Source: Thermohalobaculum sp965247385
GTDB lineage: Bacteria > Pseudomonadota > Alphaproteobacteria > Rhodobacterales > Rhodobacteraceae
Length of the DNA: 64,000 nucleotides
Direction of reading: 5' to 3'
NCBI GenBank assembly: GCA_965247385.1
Contig: CBDFHG010000007.1
Location: 1,364,001-1,428,000 of the forward strand
The notes beneath the pieces were generated by a model. The model did no database searches. It was not told the origin of the DNA and saw only the letters and a program-made list of their open reading frames with translations. The stretch's first letter is position 1; the number at the start of each line of letters is the position of its first letter. Position numbers and translations under genes: made by a program. This document shows positions 61,249 through 64,000 of this stretch, piece after piece.

Positions 61249-62118
61249 TTACTCATCCCCCGCCCCCTTCCTCCGGTGCTTCCCATCCTCATCCCCAACC
61301 GTCTTCGGATCGGCGTCGAAGATCATCCGCTCGGCCCCGCTCAGGCAGTGGAACCGCTGGCCGCGCATCCGCCCGATCAGGGTCAGCCCGACCTGCTGGG
61401 CCAGTTCCACCCCCCAGGCCGTGAACCCGGAGCGCGAGGCCAGCACCGGGATCCCCATCAGCGCCGTCTTGATCACCATCTCCGAGGTCAGCCGTCCGGT
61501 GGTGTAGAGGATCTTGTCGCCCCCCTCCACCCCCTCGCGGAACATCCAGCCGGCGATCTTGTCGACCGCGTTGTGGCGCCCGACATCCTCCATGAAGATC
61601 ACCGGCGTATCGCGGTGGCAGAGCACCGTGCCGTGGATCGCGCCGGCCTCCAGATAGAGGCTGGGCCGGGTGTTGATCTTGCGCGCCAGGGCGTAGAGCC
61701 ACGAGGTCCGCAGTTCCGCCTGGGGCAGCCGCACCCCCTCCAACTGCTCCATCACGTCGCCAAAGACGGTGCCGACGGCGCAGCCCGAGGTTCGGGTCTT
61801 CTTCTTCAGCTTCTCCTCGTAGTCGGTCTGGCGTTCTGTACGCACCACCACGATCTCCAGATCGTCGTCGTAATCAATGGCCGTAATCTCGTCGTCGGGC
61901 TGCAACATCCCCTGGTTCAGCAGATAGCCCACCGCCAGATAATCCGGATAGTCGCCGATGGTCATCGCGGTGACGATCTCCTGGCTGTTCAGGAAGATCG
62001 TCAGCGCTCGCTCCTCGACCACCCGGATTTCCGCCACAGCCCCGGTCTGGTCGATTCCGGTCACCGGGCGGGTCAGCCTGGGATCGGCCGGGTCGGGCGA
62101 GATCAGGAATTCAGTCAT
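61249..62118 (-). CDS. fdhD: Formate dehydrogenase accessory sulfurtransferase
   Basis: A 289-residue protein that transfers sulfur from a cysteine desulfurase to the molybdenum cofactor of formate dehydrogenase. Conserved blocks are FLNSQEIVTAMTIGDYPDYL, then TSGCAVGTVFGD, where the catalytic loop has a single Cys instead of the CXXC of E. coli. EDVGRHNAVDKIAGWMFREG and TTGRLTSEMVIKTALMGIPV and SRSGFTAWGVELAQQ complete the picture. The ATG overlaps the hydrolase stop. It implies that a molybdenum formate dehydrogenase catalytic subunit exists elsewhere in the genome. Confidence 0.94.
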   Translation of the reverse strand: MTEFLISPDPADPRLTRPVTGIDQTGAVAEIRVVEERALTIFLNSQEIVTAMTIGDYPDYLAVGYLLNQGMLQPDDEITAIDYDDDLEIVVVRTERQTDYEEKLKKKTRTSGCAVGTVFGDVMEQLEGVRLPQAELRTSWLYALARKINTRPSLYLEAGAIHGTVLCHRDTPVIFMEDVGRHNAVDKIAGWMFREGVEGGDKILYTTGRLTSEMVIKTALMGIPVLASRSGFTAWGVELAQQVGLTLIGRMRGQRFHCLSGAERMIFDADPKTVGDEDGKHRRKGAGDE

Positions 62119-62807
62119 CGTTTGACCCCTTCAATGTCGAAGCTGCCGGCGCGCAGGAAACCGGCCACCAGCCGGGCGGTGCGCGCGCTCAACGGCAGGA
62201 AGGTGTGGCTGACCGGCACCGCCGCCCGCGCCCCTGCCCCGGCCCAGGCCGAACGCACCGTCACCAGCCCGTCGTTCGGACCATCTAGCCCGAGCGGCGC
62301 GTTCAGCCAACCGCAATGCAGCGTTCCAGCGATGGAACCAACGGTCGCGTGGCGCTCCGCCCGTGCCGGAAATGCCGCTACCTGGGCCAGCACCGGCCCC
62401 AGCAGCCACCGCGCCGGCGCCGCACGCGCCAGCCATTTGCCCACGGCTGTACCGAGGTTCGGCGAGCCGATCTGCACCACCCGCGCGATCCGCAGATCAG
62501 GCCGGGTCAGCGCCAGCCTGCGGGCGATGATGCCGCCCAGCGAGTGGCCTACCAAATGCACGGCACTCCAGCCGCGCGAAGCATCGGCGACCTCGCGCGC
62601 CACCCGTTCCGCCGCCGCCTCGATCGGCAGCCGCAGCGACGGGTAGGCAACGGTGGCAACCGGCCAACCCGCCGCCCGCAACCGCCGCGCCAGCAGCCAC
62701 ATCGACCAGCGCGAGCGCCCCAGCGCGTGGATCAGCACCACCCCGCCTGCTTTCTCGCCACCCGCCGGGGCGCCGGGTAAACCGGCGGCGATCAATGTCT
62801 CTGTCAT
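62115..62807 (-). CDS. Alpha/beta hydrolase
   Basis: A 230-residue hydrolase with VVLIHALGRSRWSMWLLARR (oxyanion region), the nucleophile elbow VGHSLGGIIARRLALTRPDL near residue 90, and late residues DGPNDGLVTVRSAWA and VPVSHTFLPLS that would supply Asp and His. It resembles small lipases or acyl hydrolases that act on membrane lipids. It is the first gene of the minus-strand operon and overlaps fdhD by ATGA. Substrate unknown. Confidence 0.88.
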   Translation of the reverse strand: MTETLIAAGLPGAPAGGEKAGGVVLIHALGRSRWSMWLLARRLRAAGWPVATVAYPSLRLPIEAAAERVAREVADASRGWSAVHLVGHSLGGIIARRLALTRPDLRIARVVQIGSPNLGTAVGKWLARAAPARWLLGPVLAQVAAFPARAERHATVGSIAGTLHCGWLNAPLGLDGPNDGLVTVRSAWAGAGARAAVPVSHTFLPLSARTARLVAGFLRAGSFDIEGVKR

Positions 62808-62914
62808 GGGGCGTCACAAAACCCGACTGGCGCCCCAGGTCAACCCTGCGCAATCGAGGGCGGCGCGGTAGGCGGCTGGATGGCCGGGCGGGTTCAAATC
62901 GGTGCACCCGGAGA

Positions 62915-64000
62915 TCAGGTCCGCAGGCTGCCGCCGGTGGCCTTTGCAACGGCGGCGACCACACGCCCGGCAACCGCCTCGATTTCGGCCTCGGTCAGGG
63001 TTCCGTCGACCGGTTGCAACCGGATCGAGATTGCCACCGACTTCTTGCCGTCGCCGAGCTGCTCCGCCGCCCGGGCGCCCTGGAACACGTCGAACACAGC
63101 CGCGCGCGCGATCAGTTTCTTCTCGGCCCCGCGCGCGGCGCGCAGCACCGCCTCGGCCTCGACCCGCTCATCGACGACGAAAGCAAAGTCGCGCTCGACC
63201 GCCTGGAAGTCCGAGACCACCAACGCCGGGCGCGCCGACGATTTCGCCTTGCGCAGGGGCAGGTTCTCCGGGAACAGCGTAACCACCACCGCCGGTCCTT
63301 TAATATCCATCGCCTGCAACACTTTGGGATGCAGCTCGCCGAACACCGCAAGGGTGTTCTTCGGCCCCAGCTTCAGCGCCGCCGAGCGGCCCGGGTGGAA
63401 CCACTCCGGCGCCTCGTGCGCGATCATCAGTTTGCCGACCGGCGCGCCGATTGCCGCCAGCACCGCCTCGGCATCCGCCTTGGCGTCGTAGAGATCGACG
63501 GGCCGCCGTGCTCCCGCCCAGTCACGCGGCGCGGTGGCGCCAATGCGGATGGCGCTGGCGTGCAGGCTCTGCTCGCCCGGCTCGCCGCCATGAAAGGCCG
63601 GGCCAACCTCGAACAGACCCAGATCGGCAAACCCGCGCGCCTGGTTGCGCGCCGCCGCCGCCAGCAGGCCCGGCAACAGGCTCGGCCGCATGTCCGACAT
63701 CTCCGACGAGATCGGGTTTTGCAGCTTCAGCCCCGCCTGGCCACCGCCGAACAGCCCGGCCTCGGTCTCGGAGACGAAGGAGTAGCTGACGATCTCGTTC
63801 AACCCCAGCCCGGCCAGTTGCCGCCGCACCATGCTCTCACGGGTTTGCATCGGCGTGAGGGTCCGGGCGCTGACGCCGGTATTATCGCTGCGCCGCAGGG
63901 GCCGGGCCTCCAGCTTGCTCAACGAGGCGACACGGGCGATCTCCTCGACCAGATCGGCCTCGCCCTGCACATCCGGCCGCCACGGCGGCGGCGTGACCGA
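62915..64000 (-). CDS. pheT: Phenylalanine-tRNA ligase beta subunit, C-terminal part (runs off window)
   Basis: The 3' 361 codons of pheT; the 5' part lies beyond the right edge. Visible parts are the B5 domain end (WRPDVQGEADLVEEIARVAS), the catalytic-core-like module with RQLAGLGLNEIVSYSFVSET and NPISSEMSDMRPSLLPGLLA, and the ferredoxin-fold anticodon-binding domain at the C terminus (SDFQAVERDFAFVVDERVEA, SIRLQPVDGTLTEAEIEAV). It is an essential translation gene and looks intact. Confidence 0.94.
   Translation of the reverse strand, partial: SVTPPPWRPDVQGEADLVEEIARVASLSKLEARPLRRSDNTGVSARTLTPMQTRESMVRRQLAGLGLNEIVSYSFVSETEAGLFGGGQAGLKLQNPISSEMSDMRPSLLPGLLAAAARNQARGFADLGLFEVGPAFHGGEPGEQSLHASAIRIGATAPRDWAGARRPVDLYDAKADAEAVLAAIGAPVGKLMIAHEAPEWFHPGRSAALKLGPKNTLAVFGELHPKVLQAMDIKGPAVVVTLFPENLPLRKAKSSARPALVVSDFQAVERDFAFVVDERVEAEAVLRAARGAEKKLIARAAVFDVFQGARAAEQLGDGKKSVAISIRLQPVDGTLTEAEIEAVAGRVVAAVAKATGGSLRT

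Overview
The window is high-GC DNA from an alphaproteobacterium, most like Rhodobacterales or a close order. The evidence is the Lrp-type regulator putR facing a putA that lacks the N-terminal DNA-binding domain, FabI of the alphaproteobacterial type, a ScfR-like short-chain fatty acid regulator, glutathione-dependent formaldehyde oxidation genes and a fused diaphorase subunit of NAD-dependent formate dehydrogenase. No tRNA, rRNA or CRISPR array was seen. At least eight insertion sequences or remnants (IS66, IS630 twice, IS1380, IS256 twice, IS5-type three times, IS1595 plus a MITE) and many frameshifted genes suggest a genome in a phase of IS expansion and gene decay.

Layout. 1-4700: a peptide/nickel-type ABC importer operon (minus strand) and a DMT exporter. 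4668-6491: a CocE/NonD-type acyl hydrolase. 6618-12105: an inserted island bounded by perfect 24-bp inverted repeats. It carries a three-gene operon built around a proteasome-like Ntn-hydrolase (split by an IS66 copy with a visible 8-bp target duplication), IS1380 and IS256 fragments, an ImmA/IrrE fragment and a frameshifted IS630 transposase. 12100-18760: a decayed DUF4198-like gene, a carboxylate-amine ligase, a ThDP enzyme, a Fic AMP-transferase behind TTTCGACA repeats, and a dead IS630. 18792-27439: C1 and glutathione genes (fghA, a broken osmC, gshA, adhC) with a lipoprotein, an SRPBCC protein, a serine/aspartate-glyoxylate aminotransferase and ScfR. 27648-29293: two SDR genes.

29371-36100: one SDR gene split by three insertions. 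These are a 4.7-kb IS1595-type transposon with cargo (Panacea-domain gene, small membrane protein, methyltransferase-HNH fusion, itself hit by IS256), a 173-bp MITE with related ends, and an IS5-type element. 36247-44699: a TTC38-like gene, then putR split by 2.77 kb of very GC-rich DNA without a transposase, then putA. 44858-54640: a PHP phosphoesterase, another IS5-type element, a 2OG oxygenase, fabI, pdxH, an SDR, a GST, small secreted proteins and a YyaL-type thioredoxin-fold protein. 54793-64000: fdsGB without an adjacent catalytic subunit, greA, and a minus-strand operon for molybdenum cofactor completion and formate dehydrogenase sulfuration (hydrolase, fdhD, small membrane protein, mobA, mobB, moeA, MFS), followed by the 3' part of pheT.

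The core genes fit together as a route from formaldehyde via glutathione (gshA, adhC, fghA) to formate and then CO2 (fdsGB, with fdhD, moeA and mobAB maturing the molybdoenzyme), alongside proline use (putA) and glyoxylate/acetyl-CoA metabolism (aminotransferase plus ScfR). Function assignments come from recognising protein families by eye; no database search was possible.
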